Below, in pieces: positions 13,603 to 22,154 of a stretch of DNA of 64,000 nucleotides. The position numbers and the translations under genes are program-made. The notes under the pieces are model-generated. The model worked only from the letters and a program-made list of their open reading frames with translations, searched no databases and had not been told where the DNA came from. The DNA comes from Pseudonocardia sp. (GTDB lineage: Bacteria; Actinomycetota; Actinomycetes; Mycobacteriales; Pseudonocardiaceae). The stretch spans positions 1-64,000 of the forward strand of contig NZ_JAJCYB010000070.1 in the NCBI RefSeq assembly GCF_029263155.1, in the 5' to 3' direction. The stretch's first letter is position 1. The number at the start of each line of letters is the position of its first letter.

Positions 13603-14769
13603 GTGGTGGATCTTGCTGGGTGGGTCGCGTCGTTGGATGCGGTGGTGGAGTTGATCGCGGGCCGGTTCGGTCGGGTCGAGCCGCGCCGCCGCGTCGGGGC
13701 GTACCTGCGTGGGCTGCTCGCCGGTCTGGAGCGCAAGAACGGCTGGACGTTGGCCGAGCACGCTGGCGCGGTGTCCCCGGACGGGATGCAGCGGCTGCTG
13801 CGTACCGCGGACTGGGATGTCGACGGGGTACGGGATGACCTGCGGGGATACGTGCTGGACGAGCTCGGGGACCCGTCGGGGGTGTGGATTGCCGATGACA
13901 CCGGGTTCATCAAGAAGGGTGTGCGCTCGGCCGGGGTGCAGCGCCAGTACACCGGCACCAGCGGGAAGATCGACAACTGTCAGCTCGGGGTGTTCCTCGC
14001 CTACGGTTCCGCGCGCGGTCGGGCGCTGGTCGACCGCGAGCTGTACCTGCCGACGTCGTGGACCGAGGACGCCGACCGGTGCGCGAAGGCCGGGGTGCCG
14101 GCCGAAGTCGGGTTCGCGACCAAGCCGCAGCTGGCCCTGGACATGTTGGCCCGCGCGCACGATGCCGGGGTTCTGCACGGCTGGGTCACCGCGGACGAGG
14201 CGTTCGGGCAGAACCGGGCCTTCCGCGCCTGGCTGGCCGCCCGCGCGGTGCCGTTCGTGCTGGCCACCCGCAGCGACGACACGCTGACCTGCCCCGACGG
14301 TCGCCGCCACACCGCCGCCGACCTCGCCGCGCTGGCCGGGGCCGGGGCGTGGGAGCGACGCTCGGCCGGTCCGGGCGCGCACGGCGAACGGCTCTACGAC
14401 TGGACCGTCCTCACGCTGGCCGCCACCACGAAGACCGACGGGCTGCCGCCCGGGTGGGGCCACTGGCTGCTGGTCCGCCGCCAGATCGACCCGGAACCGG
14501 GCAAGGACCCTGAGCTGGCGTTCTACCGCTGCGCCGGCCCCGCCGCGACACCGATACCGGAGCTGATCCGGGTCGCCGCCGCCCGATGGGCGATCGAGGA
14601 GTGCTTCCAGACCGCGAAGAACGAAGCCGGGCTCGATCACTACCAGGTCCGCGGCTACCGAGCCTGGTACGCCCACATCACCCTCGCGATGCTCGCCGCC
14701 GCCTACCTCGCCGCCACCCGCGCCCAGGAGGCCGAAAAGGGGGACCTGCGGCCGGTCGCGACGGGCTGA
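13603..14769 (+). CDS. IS701-family transposase (DDE), main frame; C-terminus continues in the -1 frame to 14930
   Basis: A 388-residue DDE-type transposase frame. Visible landmarks are WIADDTGFIKKG (first Asp), VTADEAFGQN (second Asp) and WAIEECFQTAKNEAGLDHYQ (the Glu block). The family's conserved tail, LIPLSSNEIRRLL followed by a W-x-x-WRRRR and CHYRRRGH end, is present but in the -1 frame up to the TGA at 14928-14930. The change falls at AAAAGGGGG (14735-14743), which contains A-AAG-GGG, a canonical slippery heptamer in the correct phase. Either the full protein (about 440 residues) is made by programmed -1 frameshifting or a single base has been lost and the element is inactive. The GTG start at 13603 lies 46 bp inside the left end. 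Confidence 0.85.
   Translation: MVDLAGWVASLDAVVELIAGRFGRVEPRRRVGAYLRGLLAGLERKNGWTLAEHAGAVSPDGMQRLLRTADWDVDGVRDDLRGYVLDELGDPSGVWIADDTGFIKKGVRSAGVQRQYTGTSGKIDNCQLGVFLAYGSARGRALVDRELYLPTSWTEDADRCAKAGVPAEVGFATKPQLALDMLARAHDAGVLHGWVTADEAFGQNRAFRAWLAARAVPFVLATRSDDTLTCPDGRRHTAADLAALAGAGAWERRSAGPGAHGERLYDWTVLTLAATTKTDGLPPGWGHWLLVRRQIDPEPGKDPELAFYRCAGPAATPIPELIRVAAARWAIEECFQTAKNEAGLDHYQVRGYRAWYAHITLAMLAAAYLAATRAQEAEKGDLRPVATG
14736..14742 (+). other. Slippery heptamer A-AAG-GGG, candidate -1 frameshift site
   Basis: Read in the transposase frame, the codons are GAA-AAG-GGG-GAC. A -1 slip gives AAA-GGG-GGA and enters exactly the frame that encodes the missing conserved C-terminus. The same run is also prone to replication or sequencing indels. 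Confidence 0.55.
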
Positions 14770-14931
14770 TCCCGTTGAGCAGCAACGAGATCCGCCGCCT
14801 GCTCGCCAAGCTCGTCCTCGTCCCCGTCGTCTGCATGAACAGCGCGATCAACTGGTCGAACTGGCGCCGACGCCGCCAACACGAAGCTCGCGTCTGCCAT
14901 TACCGACGCCGCGGCCACCGCCCTCCGTGAC

Positions 14932-14950
14932 CCGAACTGCCGTTGCAGTA
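14932..14950 (-). repeat. Right terminal inverted repeat of the IS
   Basis: Exact complement of the 19-bp left end; followed by TTAG, the second copy of the target duplication. Confidence 0.93.
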
Positions 14951-14967
14951 TTAGGGGGCTGAGCCTG

Positions 14968-15118
14968 TCCTCGAGGCAGGCACGGCAGGCACGGCAGGCG
15001 CGGCAGGGCAGGCACGGCGGGGCGGGCAGGGCGCGGCACGGCAGGCGGGTGCGGCAGGGCAGGGCAGGGCAGGGCAGGGCGGGCACGGCACGGCACGGCA
15101 CGGCGGAGGCGGCGGAGG
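14968..15118. repeat. Pentameric simple-sequence tract (GGCAC / GGGCA)
   Basis: Runs of GGCAC and GGGCA units, including five consecutive GGGCA-type units near 15056-15078 and four GGCAC units near 15084-15102. Strand-slippage DNA of this kind is likely to vary in length. Confidence 0.85.
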
Positions 15119-15153
15119 CGGCCGCCGACACAGAGGTAGCTACGGCCCGGCAA

Positions 15154-15622
15154 GATCACCGCGCCGGAACCGACAGCCGCATCGGCCACGCCTGCCGGTT
15201 CCCAGACAGCGATCACCACGACCGAGGCCACACAAGATCATCGGAACGGAACCCGCAGCCGCCCTACGCACCCCCGCCGGTACCGAAACGCCGATCATCG
15301 AAGCCGCTCGCAGGCACCGGCAACACCGCACGGCTGTCGCCGGAGCCGCGCCGGGACGGGACGGGTCGGGACCGGACCGGCGGGGACCGGGACCGGGACC
15401 GGGACGAGGACCGGGACCGGGACCGGGACCGGGACGAGGACCGGGACGAGGACCGGGACGAGGACAGGGACGAGGACAGGGACGAGGCATGTCGGGGCGG
15501 ACAACACTTGGTCCCGGATCGCCGGTTGCGGGCGGTTCTCCGCGCACGATCACCGATCGGGAACACACAGCCGTACCGGGCACGCCCGGCGGTTCCGACA
15601 TGGCGATCATCGAGCCCGCCCA
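15154..15622. repeat. Three degenerate 75-bp direct repeats
   Basis: Units at 15154-15230, 15236-15310 and 15548-15622 align along their length: each opens GATCAYCG, has GGAAC, CAGCCG and CCGGT in fixed positions and closes CGATCAYC. The hexamer tract separates the second and third units. They look like copies of a dispersed intergenic element; on the minus strand each reads as a short peptide with a similar pattern, but none forms a full gene. Confidence 0.7.
15355..15487. repeat. Hexameric simple-sequence tract (GGGACC / GACGAG)
   Basis: Near-perfect alternation of GGGACC, GACGAG and GACAGG units over about 130 bp, purine-rich on the + strand. Translation of either strand gives only dipeptide-like Arg-Asp or Pro-Val/Gly runs, so it is treated as non-coding. 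Confidence 0.9.
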
Positions 15623-15753
15623 CCGCGCAGCAGCAACCAGCCCCGGCACCGCGCCGGCGGCTCACCACCCGACCCGTGTCCCGGTTCCCTGCACCGATGG
15701 TGCGGGTTCGCGTCCGGGTCGCGGTCGCCGGCGGATCAGGGAAGGGTGGCGGC

Positions 15754-16659
15754 ATGCGAGTACTGCTGACCGGTGCGTCCGGTTTCGTCGGCGGGCGGCT
15801 GGGACCCGCACTGGAGGAGGCGGGGCACGAGGTGCGGGCGATGACCCGCCACCCCGAGCGCTACACCGGGGCGGGCACACCCGTGCGGGGTGACGTGCGT
15901 GACGGCGGCTCGCTGGTGCGGGCCATGGAGGGCCACGAGGCGGCCTACTACCTCGTCCACTCCCTCGACGACCCGCGGTTCGCCGAGCGCGACGCCGAGG
16001 CCGCGCGCACGTTCGCGAAGGCGGCCGCCGAGGCCGGGGTCGGGCGCATCGTCTATCTCGGTGGGCTGGGCGACGACGCCGACGACCTCTCCGAGCACCT
16101 GCGCAGCCGCCGCGAGGTGGAGCGGCTGCTCGGCGAGACGGGCGTGCCGGTCACGGTGCTGCGGGCCGGGATCATCGTCGGGCACGGCGGGATCTCCTGG
16201 GAGATGACGCGCCAGCTCGTCGAGCACCTGCCGGCGATGGTCACCCCGCGGTGGGTGCACACCCGCACGCAGCCGATCGCGGTCGCCGACGTCGTGCGCT
16301 ACCTGGTCGGAGTGCTGGACGTGCCGTCGACGTCGGGGCGCGCGTTCGACATCGGCGGGTCCGAGGTGCTCGAGTACGTCGAGATGATGCGCCGGGTGGC
16401 GGTGATCGAGGGGCGCACCATGCTCGTCGTGCCGGTTCCGCTGCTCTCCCCCGGTCTGTCGGCGCGCTGGCTGTCGCTGGTCACCGACGTCGACGTGCAG
16501 ACGGGGCGGTCGCTGATCGACTCGATGGCCAACGAGGTGGTCGTGCGCGACGACGGCATCCGCGAGCTGGTGCCGTTCGAGCCGATGGACTACGACGCCG
16601 CGGTGCTGACCGCCCTGGGCGAACGCGCCAGGGCGAGGCGGGAGAAGATCCGCCGGTGA
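15754..16659 (+). CDS. NAD(P)H-binding epimerase/NmrA-like oxidoreductase
   Basis: 301 residues of an atypical short-chain dehydrogenase fold. The N-terminal Rossmann motif is VLLTGASGFVGG, followed by RGDVRD and YYLVHSL, the equivalent of the YbjT/NmrA group. The C-terminal half carries IAVADVVRYLVGVL and GRAFDIGGSEVL, as in complex I assembly factor-like and DUF2867-associated epimerases. GAAGGG lies upstream of the ATG at 15754. The TGA overlaps the GTG of the next gene (16656-16659), so the two form an operon. The substrate is not predictable. Confidence 0.9.
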   Translation: MRVLLTGASGFVGGRLGPALEEAGHEVRAMTRHPERYTGAGTPVRGDVRDGGSLVRAMEGHEAAYYLVHSLDDPRFAERDAEAARTFAKAAAEAGVGRIVYLGGLGDDADDLSEHLRSRREVERLLGETGVPVTVLRAGIIVGHGGISWEMTRQLVEHLPAMVTPRWVHTRTQPIAVADVVRYLVGVLDVPSTSGRAFDIGGSEVLEYVEMMRRVAVIEGRTMLVVPVPLLSPGLSARWLSLVTDVDVQTGRSLIDSMANEVVVRDDGIRELVPFEPMDYDAAVLTALGERARARREKIRR

Positions 16660-17411
16660 CCGCACGCGACCGGATCATGCGGATCCTGCCGAGCTGGCTG
16701 TCCGAGAAGGTCCCCCGCGACCACCGGGAGTCCGACGAGAGGTTCCGCCGGCGCCGCCGCGTCGTCGCGATCACCTCGCTGGCGGGGGCCGGGATGCTCG
16801 GGGCCGGGCTGTCCACGAAGCCGGACTCCCCCGCCTTCTACGGCATGACGCTGGGCACCGCGGCCACCTGGGTGGTCGGCGGGCTCGCGTCGGGAAAGCT
16901 GCACCTGGGCTGGATGCGCCACGGCGACGGTGTGCGGCGCCCGCTGGTCACGCCGGTGCTCACCGGGGTCGGCGCGTTCGGTGTGTTCTACGGCGCCGCG
17001 CTGGTCGCCAAGCGGATCCCCGTGCTCGACCGCGCCATCTCCTCGGTGCTGCAGTACGCCGACCAGGGATCCGACGGCCTGGTCGTGCTCACCACGCTCG
17101 CGAACGGCGCGGCCGAGGAGGTGTTCTTCCGCGGCGCGCTGTACGCCGCCGTCGGCGAACGGCGCCCGGTCGTCACCTCGACCGGGGTGTACATGCTGGC
17201 CACGGTCGCCACCCGCAACCCGGCGCTGGTGCTCGCCTCGGGGGTGATGGGCGCCCTCTTCGGCCTGCAGCGGCGCTCGTCGGGCGGCATCCAGGCCCCG
17301 CTGCTCACCCACCTCACGTGGTCGACGCTGATGCTGCGCTACCTGCCACCGCTGTTCAGGAAGTCCGCGAGCCCGGTCAGCAGCCGGTCGACGTCGCCGG
17401 AGTCGGTGTAG
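16656..17411 (+). CDS. CPBP-family intramembrane protease
   Basis: A 251-residue membrane protein. The glutamate motif GAAEEVFFRGAL (EExxxR) and a distal His in LLTHLTWS mark the CPBP/ABI (CAAX-like) intramembrane protease family. About five hydrophobic segments are visible (about 35-55, 60-80, 95-115, 170-190, 205-225). It starts with GTG overlapping the upstream stop. Its 3' end overlaps the convergent aminotransferase gene by 73 bp. Family members process lipoprotein-like or immunity substrates; the target here is unknown. Confidence 0.88.
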   Translation: MTARDRIMRILPSWLSEKVPRDHRESDERFRRRRRVVAITSLAGAGMLGAGLSTKPDSPAFYGMTLGTAATWVVGGLASGKLHLGWMRHGDGVRRPLVTPVLTGVGAFGVFYGAALVAKRIPVLDRAISSVLQYADQGSDGLVVLTTLANGAAEEVFFRGALYAAVGERRPVVTSTGVYMLATVATRNPALVLASGVMGALFGLQRRSSGGIQAPLLTHLTWSTLMLRYLPPLFRKSASPVSSRSTSPESV

Positions 17412-18550
17412 GGCGCCGACCCGATCCGCAGCGAGCCGCCGTCCCCCAGCCCGAGCAGGCGCGAGGCCTCCAGCGCGTAGAACGAGCCGGCCGGGGCGTT
17501 GATCGAGCGCTCGGCCAGGAACCGGTAGGCCTCGCCGGGGTCACGACCGGCGAACCCGACCAGCAGCGTCGGCGTGCGGTGGGCCGCCCGCGAGTAGACC
17601 GTGACGCCGGGCAACGCGGCCAGACCCTCCTCGATCCGCCTGCGCAGCCCGTCCTCGTGGGCCTCCAGCGCCGCCAGCGACGTGCGCAGCCGCTCGCGGC
17701 GGGTGCCGTCGCTGCGCACGAGATCGGCCAGGAAGTCCACGGCCGCCGTGGTGCCGGCCAGCAGCTCGTAGGGCAGCGTGCCCAGCTCGAAGCGCTCGGG
17801 CACGGCGTCCGAGGACGGCAGCAGCTTCTGCGGGCGCATCGTCTCCAGCAGCGCGGGGGCGGCGGCGAGCACCCCGCAGTGCGGCCCGAGGAACTTGTAG
17901 GGCGAGCACACGTAGAAGTCGGCTCCCAGCGCGGTGACGTCGACCTCCGCGTGCGCGGTGTGGTGGACGCCGTCGACGTGCACGAGCGCGCCGACGGCGT
18001 GCGCGCGGTCGGCGATCTCGCGCACCGGAGGGCGCGTGCCGATGAGGTTCGACGCCGCGGTGACGGCCACCAGCCGGGTGCGCTCGGTCAGCACCGCCGA
18101 CACCGCGTCGGCGGGGAGCTCACCCGTCGCCGGGTCGAAGTCGGCCCAGCGCACCGCGGCCCCGACCGCCTCGGCGGCCAGCACCCAGGGCCGGATGTTG
18201 GCGTCGTGGTCCAGGCGGGTGACGACGACCTCGTCGCCCGGGCCCCAGCCTGCGGCCAGTGTGCGGGCGGTGTCGAAGGTCAGCGCGGTCATGCTGCGCC
18301 CGAACACGATGCCGCCGCGGTCGGCCCCGAGCAGGTCGGCCATCGCCGCACGGGCACCGAGCACGATGTCGTCCGCGGCGCGCTCCGCCGCGGTGACCGC
18401 GCCGCGGTTGGCCAGCGGCGCGGTCATGGCAGCGGCCACCGCCTCGGCGACGGGGCCGGGCACCTGCGAGCCGCCCGGCCCGTCGAAGTGGGCGTACCCC
18501 GCCTTCAGCGAGGGGAAGTGTTCCCGGACGGCCGCGACGTCGTAGCTCAC
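17339..18550 (-). CDS. Class V aminotransferase (cysteine desulfurase-like)
   Basis: A 403-residue PLP enzyme of the VC1184-like cysteine desulfurase group. It has the N-terminal HFDGPGGSQVPGPV, the aspartate/His region VHVDGVHHTAHAEVDVTALG, the PLP-lysine motif CSPYKFLGPHCG and a C-terminal SINAPAGSFYALE. GTG at 18550 has AGGGTGTGGG upstream. The active-site loop lacks the Cys-bearing segment typical of true IscS/SufS, and no iron-sulfur genes lie nearby, so the physiological reaction (lyase, transaminase or desulfurase) is open. Confidence 0.88.
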   Translation of the reverse strand: MSYDVAAVREHFPSLKAGYAHFDGPGGSQVPGPVAEAVAAAMTAPLANRGAVTAAERAADDIVLGARAAMADLLGADRGGIVFGRSMTALTFDTARTLAAGWGPGDEVVVTRLDHDANIRPWVLAAEAVGAAVRWADFDPATGELPADAVSAVLTERTRLVAVTAASNLIGTRPPVREIADRAHAVGALVHVDGVHHTAHAEVDVTALGADFYVCSPYKFLGPHCGVLAAAPALLETMRPQKLLPSSDAVPERFELGTLPYELLAGTTAAVDFLADLVRSDGTRRERLRTSLAALEAHEDGLRRRIEEGLAALPGVTVYSRAAHRTPTLLVGFAGRDPGEAYRFLAERSINAPAGSFYALEASRLLGLGDGGSLRIGSAPYTDSGDVDRLLTGLADFLNSGGR

Positions 18551-18838
18551 GGCCCACACCCTGCCACGAGGTCCGCTCGAGGCGGTGGCGCGCAGGGGTC
18601 GGGCCGCCCGCGTCCCCGGCGGGCTCGTGCACAGCGGGTCCGCCCACCGCGGCGGGGCGTGCGCCTGCGGGTCGGCCGGTGGGAGGGCGAACGCAGATCG
18701 TCGCGGGGCCGGTCCCGACACGACCGACCGTCGCTGCTGCCCGGCCGACCAGCGCAGGCCGGGCGTGCGACCTGGAGATCGGGAACCGGGCCGGTAGCCT
18801 CCGTCGCGTTGGCCGAACACCGTCGGAGGGCACGAGCA

Positions 18839-20524
18839 GTGCGCGAGAGCAGGGAGACCGACGAGGTACTGGTCTGCATGGCGCAGCGCCTGCAGGGCCA
18901 GCTCGAGCGGCAGCTCACGCTCGTCGAACGCCTGCAGGACCACGGTCGTGACGAGACGGTGGCCGACCTGGCCGAGCTGCGCACCTCCCTGCAACGCACC
19001 CTGCGGGGCAGCGAGAACCTGCTCGTGCTCGGCGGCGCCCAGCAGGGGCCCCGCGTCCGCGGGCCCCGCTCGGTCGCCGACGTGCTGGCCGACGCGCGCG
19101 CAGGCGTCGAGGACCCCGGCCGCGTCGGCCTGGGGCCCGCCCCGGGAGCCGCGTTCGCGCCGCGGGCCGTCGCCGGGCTGCTGGCGCTGGTCACCGAGCT
19201 GCTCACGTACGGGCTCACCGCATCCTCCGCGCTGGGCCGCGTGGAGGTCACCAGCCGGCGGGCCGAGGACGGCGGGGTCGTCGTCGAGGTGGCCTGCGAC
19301 GGCTCCAGCCCCCTCGCCGGCGAGATCGACGAGCTCAACCAGCGGCTCGGTGACCGGCCGATCATCGACGACATCGTCGGAAACCGCGTCGGCCTGTTCG
19401 TCGCGGCCCGGCTCGCCCGCCGCTGCGGTGCCGCGTTGCGCGTGCAGCACCCGCGCGGCGGCGCGATCGCGACCACCGGGCTCACCGTCTCCGTGCACTG
19501 CCCGCCCGACCTGCTCGACGCGGCCGGGGTCTCCGCATCGGACACCGCGCGTCCCTGGACCCGGGACCCCGCGCCCACCGGCAACGCGCACGGCGGCGTC
19601 GGCCGAGGGCCCGAGCACGGCGGTGGCCCCGCCTACAGCGGCACCGGGCACGTCGACACCGGACACACCACCACGGGATACGGCAACTCCGGATACCCCA
19701 ACTCCGGATACGGCAGCGGTGCCCGGTACGGCGGCAGCGGGCCGGTGGGCAACGGCCTGTCCGAGTACGCGGCCGGCGGCAACGGTCCCGGCGGCAACGG
19801 TCCCGGCGGCAAGGATCGCGGTGCCAACGGTCACGGCAGCAACGCTCTCGGTGGAAACGCTCCCGGCGGAAACGGCCAGGGGAACAACGGCCCTTCCCAC
19901 GGCAACGGCAACGGCAACGGCCGGGTCGACCACCTCCCGCCCGACCGTCCCGAGCCGACACGCCGACCCGATCCGCTGCTCGATCCACTCCCCTCGCGCC
20001 CGGTCCCGCCCCGGGACACCGGGCCGGTCGCCACCCCGCCCGCCGCCCGGCCGTCCCTGTGGGACGACGAGCCGGTGCGACCCCCGCACGACGACCCACC
20101 CGCCGGCGCCGACGAGCTGTTCGGGCCGCTGACCAGCAGCCTGCGCGACCGCATGCGCGATGCCGGTCCCACCCCGATCTACGAGTCCGTCGCGTCGGCG
20201 TGGTTCGTCGACCCCGACACGGAACAGGCCGACGGCCGTCGCGACACTCCCGACGGGGCCCCGGCCGACTGGAGCACGCCGAGCGACGCCGAGTGGCGCG
20301 CGGCGTCCGAACGCGCGTCGCGGCCGGAACCGGTCCAGGCCTCCACCGCCGCGGGCCTGCCCCGGCGACGCCCCGGTACCCAGATGGTGGCGCCGCCGCG
20401 CCACGGCTCCGCCGCACCCCTGGGCGGATCCACGGACCGCGAGCCCGAGCGGGTCCGCGAGCGCCTGGCCGTCTACCAGCAGGGCCTCGAGCGCGGCCGC
20501 CACCGGGCCGACCCGGACCGGTAG
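18839..20524 (+). CDS. CvnA-like ATPase regulator with glycine/asparagine-rich tail
   Basis: 561 residues. Residues 5-60 match the dimerisation region of conservon CvnA kinases (RQLTLVERL... and the final SENLLVLGG) but without the receptor part. Residues 85-220 form a degenerate HATPase domain: LVTELLTYG in place of a canonical N box, and GLFVAARLARRCG followed by GGAIATTGL. From about 235 to 365 the chain is low-complexity (repeats such as NGPGGNGPGG), then proline-rich and probably disordered. GTG 18839 follows CGGAGGG at 8 bp. No CvnB-D genes adjoin, so it is an orphan. ATP binding is doubtful. Confidence 0.8.
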   Translation: MRESRETDEVLVCMAQRLQGQLERQLTLVERLQDHGRDETVADLAELRTSLQRTLRGSENLLVLGGAQQGPRVRGPRSVADVLADARAGVEDPGRVGLGPAPGAAFAPRAVAGLLALVTELLTYGLTASSALGRVEVTSRRAEDGGVVVEVACDGSSPLAGEIDELNQRLGDRPIIDDIVGNRVGLFVAARLARRCGAALRVQHPRGGAIATTGLTVSVHCPPDLLDAAGVSASDTARPWTRDPAPTGNAHGGVGRGPEHGGGPAYSGTGHVDTGHTTTGYGNSGYPNSGYGSGARYGGSGPVGNGLSEYAAGGNGPGGNGPGGKDRGANGHGSNALGGNAPGGNGQGNNGPSHGNGNGNGRVDHLPPDRPEPTRRPDPLLDPLPSRPVPPRDTGPVATPPAARPSLWDDEPVRPPHDDPPAGADELFGPLTSSLRDRMRDAGPTPIYESVASAWFVDPDTEQADGRRDTPDGAPADWSTPSDAEWRAASERASRPEPVQASTAAGLPRRRPGTQMVAPPRHGSAAPLGGSTDREPERVRERLAVYQQGLERGRHRADPDR

Positions 20525-20549
20525 CGCGACCGCCGGATAGCCTCCGCGG

Positions 20550-21320
20550 GTGACTGTCACCGAGAAGGCCGCCGAGCTCCTCCGCCTGCACTCCGACCCC
20601 GCGCTGCTCGTCGTCGTCAACGTCTGGGACGCGATCACCGCCCGCGTCGTGGCCGACGCCGGCAGCACGGCACTGGCCACCGCCAGCCACTCCATCGCGG
20701 CCACGCTCGGCTACCCCGACGGCGAGCAGATCCCCCGCGACCTGATGATCGACATGGTCGGCCGGATCGTCGCCGCGGTGGACATCCCGGTCAGCGCCGA
20801 CCTGGAGAGCGGGTACGGCGACCCGGGCGACACGGTCCGCCGCGCGATCGGGATCGGCGCCGCGGGCGCCAACCTGGAGGACCGGATGCAGCCGCTCGCC
20901 GACTCGGCCGCGGCCGTCGCCGCGGCCGTCGCGGCGGCCGGCTCGGAGGGCGTGCCGTTCGTCCTCAACGCCCGCACCGACGCCTTCCTCAAGGCGGGCG
21001 ACCGCGACCCCGCCGACGTGCTCGCGGACGCGATCGAGCGCGGCCGGGCCTTCCTCGACGAGGGCGCCGACTGCGTGTTCGTGCCCGGCCGGCTCGACGA
21101 GCCGACCGTCGTCTCGCTGGTCGAGAGCTTCGGCGAGCGCCGCCTCAGCGTCATCCACGTGCCCGGTTCCCTGCCCCAGGCCCGGCTGGCCGAACTGGGG
21201 GTCGCGCGGGTGTCGTTCGGCCCGTTCACGCAGCGCGCGGCGCTCACCTACCTGTCCGACCTGGCCGCCGACCTGCTCGCCGGCGGCGCGCTCCCGGACG
21301 GGGTCCGGGCGCTCAACTGA
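20550..21320 (+). CDS. Isocitrate lyase/PEP mutase-family enzyme
   Basis: A 256-residue TIM barrel of the ICL/PEPM superfamily. It shows NVWDAITARVVADAG at the N-terminus, SADLESGYGD (metal-binding Asp/Glu), GANLEDR and NARTDAF. The absence of the KKCGH loop rules out true isocitrate lyase. Small actinobacterial members of this type are annotated as oxaloacetate decarboxylase-like or carboxyvinyl-carboxyphosphonate phosphorylmutase-like; the substrate is unproven. The gene starts 25 bp after the CvnA-like gene. Confidence 0.88.
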   Translation: MTVTEKAAELLRLHSDPALLVVVNVWDAITARVVADAGSTALATASHSIAATLGYPDGEQIPRDLMIDMVGRIVAAVDIPVSADLESGYGDPGDTVRRAIGIGAAGANLEDRMQPLADSAAAVAAAVAAAGSEGVPFVLNARTDAFLKAGDRDPADVLADAIERGRAFLDEGADCVFVPGRLDEPTVVSLVESFGERRLSVIHVPGSLPQARLAELGVARVSFGPFTQRAALTYLSDLAADLLAGGALPDGVRALN

Positions 21321-21347
21321 GGCGCCCGGCTCGCACCGGCCGTCCCG

Positions 21348-22154
21348 CTACGTCCTGGCGTTGCGGACGGCCCAGGCGAGCACGTAGTCGGCGATCTCCT
21401 CCCACCCGGGCGCGGCCGGGAGCAGGTGCGGCTTGCCACCGAACTCGACCACCTCGGTCAGCGTCTCCTTGCCCGCGTAGTGCTTGGCGTTGGACCACTG
21501 CACCTTCGGCGGCATGATGTTGTCCTCGGTGCCCGCCACGAACAGCAGCGGTGCCCGGCCCTCGTTGTGGTAGTCCACCCACGTCCCGCCGTGGCCGGGG
21601 GTCAGGTTGGCCAGCGCGCTCTCGAACAGGATCCGCCCCGACACCGGCACCGCGTACCGGTCGTAGAGCGCGTGCGCCTGCGCCTCGGGCATCGTGTTGG
21701 TGAAGGCGTAGTTCCACTGCTCGAACGAGTACCCGATCGCCTTGTGCCGGTTGGCCGGGTTCTTCAGCACCGGGAACGTCGAGCGGATCTGGCTCAGCGG
21801 CACCACCGGGACGCCCTCGGTCGGCGCGGAGTTCAGCGCCACCCCCGCCGCGCCGAACCCGTGGTCGAGCAGGATCTGCGTGAACGCCCCACCCGCCGAG
21901 TGCCCGATGATGATCGGCGGCCGCTCCAGGCCACCCACCACCGACTCCAGGTGCGCCACGATCGACCCGATGGTGGCCGCCTCCACGGCGGACGGGTCGG
22001 CGTTGAGCGCCTCCACCTCCACCTCGAACCCCGGGTAGGCGGGCGCGAGCACCCGGTACCCCTTGGCCTCGTAGCGCGCGACCCAGTCCTCCCAGCTGCG
22101 CGGGGTCACCCAGAAACCGTGGACGAGCACGATCGTGTCGGGCGCGGGACCCAT
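21348..22154 (-). CDS. Alpha/beta hydrolase
   Basis: 268 residues with the oxyanion segment LVHGFWVTPRSW, the nucleophile elbow IIGHSAGGAF, the acid in VAGTEDNIMP and the distal His in GGKPHLLPA. It belongs to the soluble esterase/lactonase-like alpha/beta hydrolases. The ATG at 22154 follows CGGAGGTCTGAC, a strong ribosome-binding site. It is transcribed divergently from a PucR-type regulator with a 151-bp spacer that contains a perfect palindrome, so it is the likely regulatory target. Confidence 0.9.
   Translation of the reverse strand: MGPAPDTIVLVHGFWVTPRSWEDWVARYEAKGYRVLAPAYPGFEVEVEALNADPSAVEAATIGSIVAHLESVVGGLERPPIIIGHSAGGAFTQILLDHGFGAAGVALNSAPTEGVPVVPLSQIRSTFPVLKNPANRHKAIGYSFEQWNYAFTNTMPEAQAHALYDRYAVPVSGRILFESALANLTPGHGGTWVDYHNEGRAPLLFVAGTEDNIMPPKVQWSNAKHYAGKETLTEVVEFGGKPHLLPAAPGWEEIADYVLAWAVRNART

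Larger units (their letters stand above)
13539..14950 (+). mobile_element. IS701-family insertion sequence
   Basis: A 1412-bp element bounded by perfect 19-bp terminal inverted repeats (TACTGCAACGGCAGTTCGG at 13539-13557 and its complement at 14932-14950) and flanked by TTAG on both sides. It holds one transposase gene running left to right. Size, terminal repeats and the YTAR-type duplication agree with the IS701 family. Identical ends and intact duplications indicate a fairly recent insertion downstream of the lrp gene, and no resident gene is visibly broken by it. Confidence 0.93.
14955..15753. other. Gene-free repeat-rich interval
   Basis: About 800 bp between the insertion sequence and the epimerase gene with no credible coding frame on either strand; the open frames here consist of repeated Gly-Arg-Ala or Arg-Asp units. 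It holds, in order, GGCAC/GGGCA pentamer tracts, three degenerate 75-bp units and GGGACC/GACGAG hexamer tracts, each listed separately. Confidence 0.8.

Noticed and set aside
15355-15487. Repeat tract considered as a CRISPR array
   Set aside because: Units are 6 bp without unique spacers, and no cas gene is near.
15049-15753. Open frames through the repeat tracts as a repeat protein
   Set aside because: Frames on both strands are open only because the repeats lack stops; there is no ribosome-binding site or domain.
17339-18550. Iron-sulfur cluster cysteine desulfurase (IscS/SufS)
   Set aside because: The active-site Cys loop is not recognisable and no isc/suf genes adjoin.
20550-21320. True isocitrate lyase or methylisocitrate lyase
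   Set aside because: The KKCGH signature is absent and the protein is much shorter.
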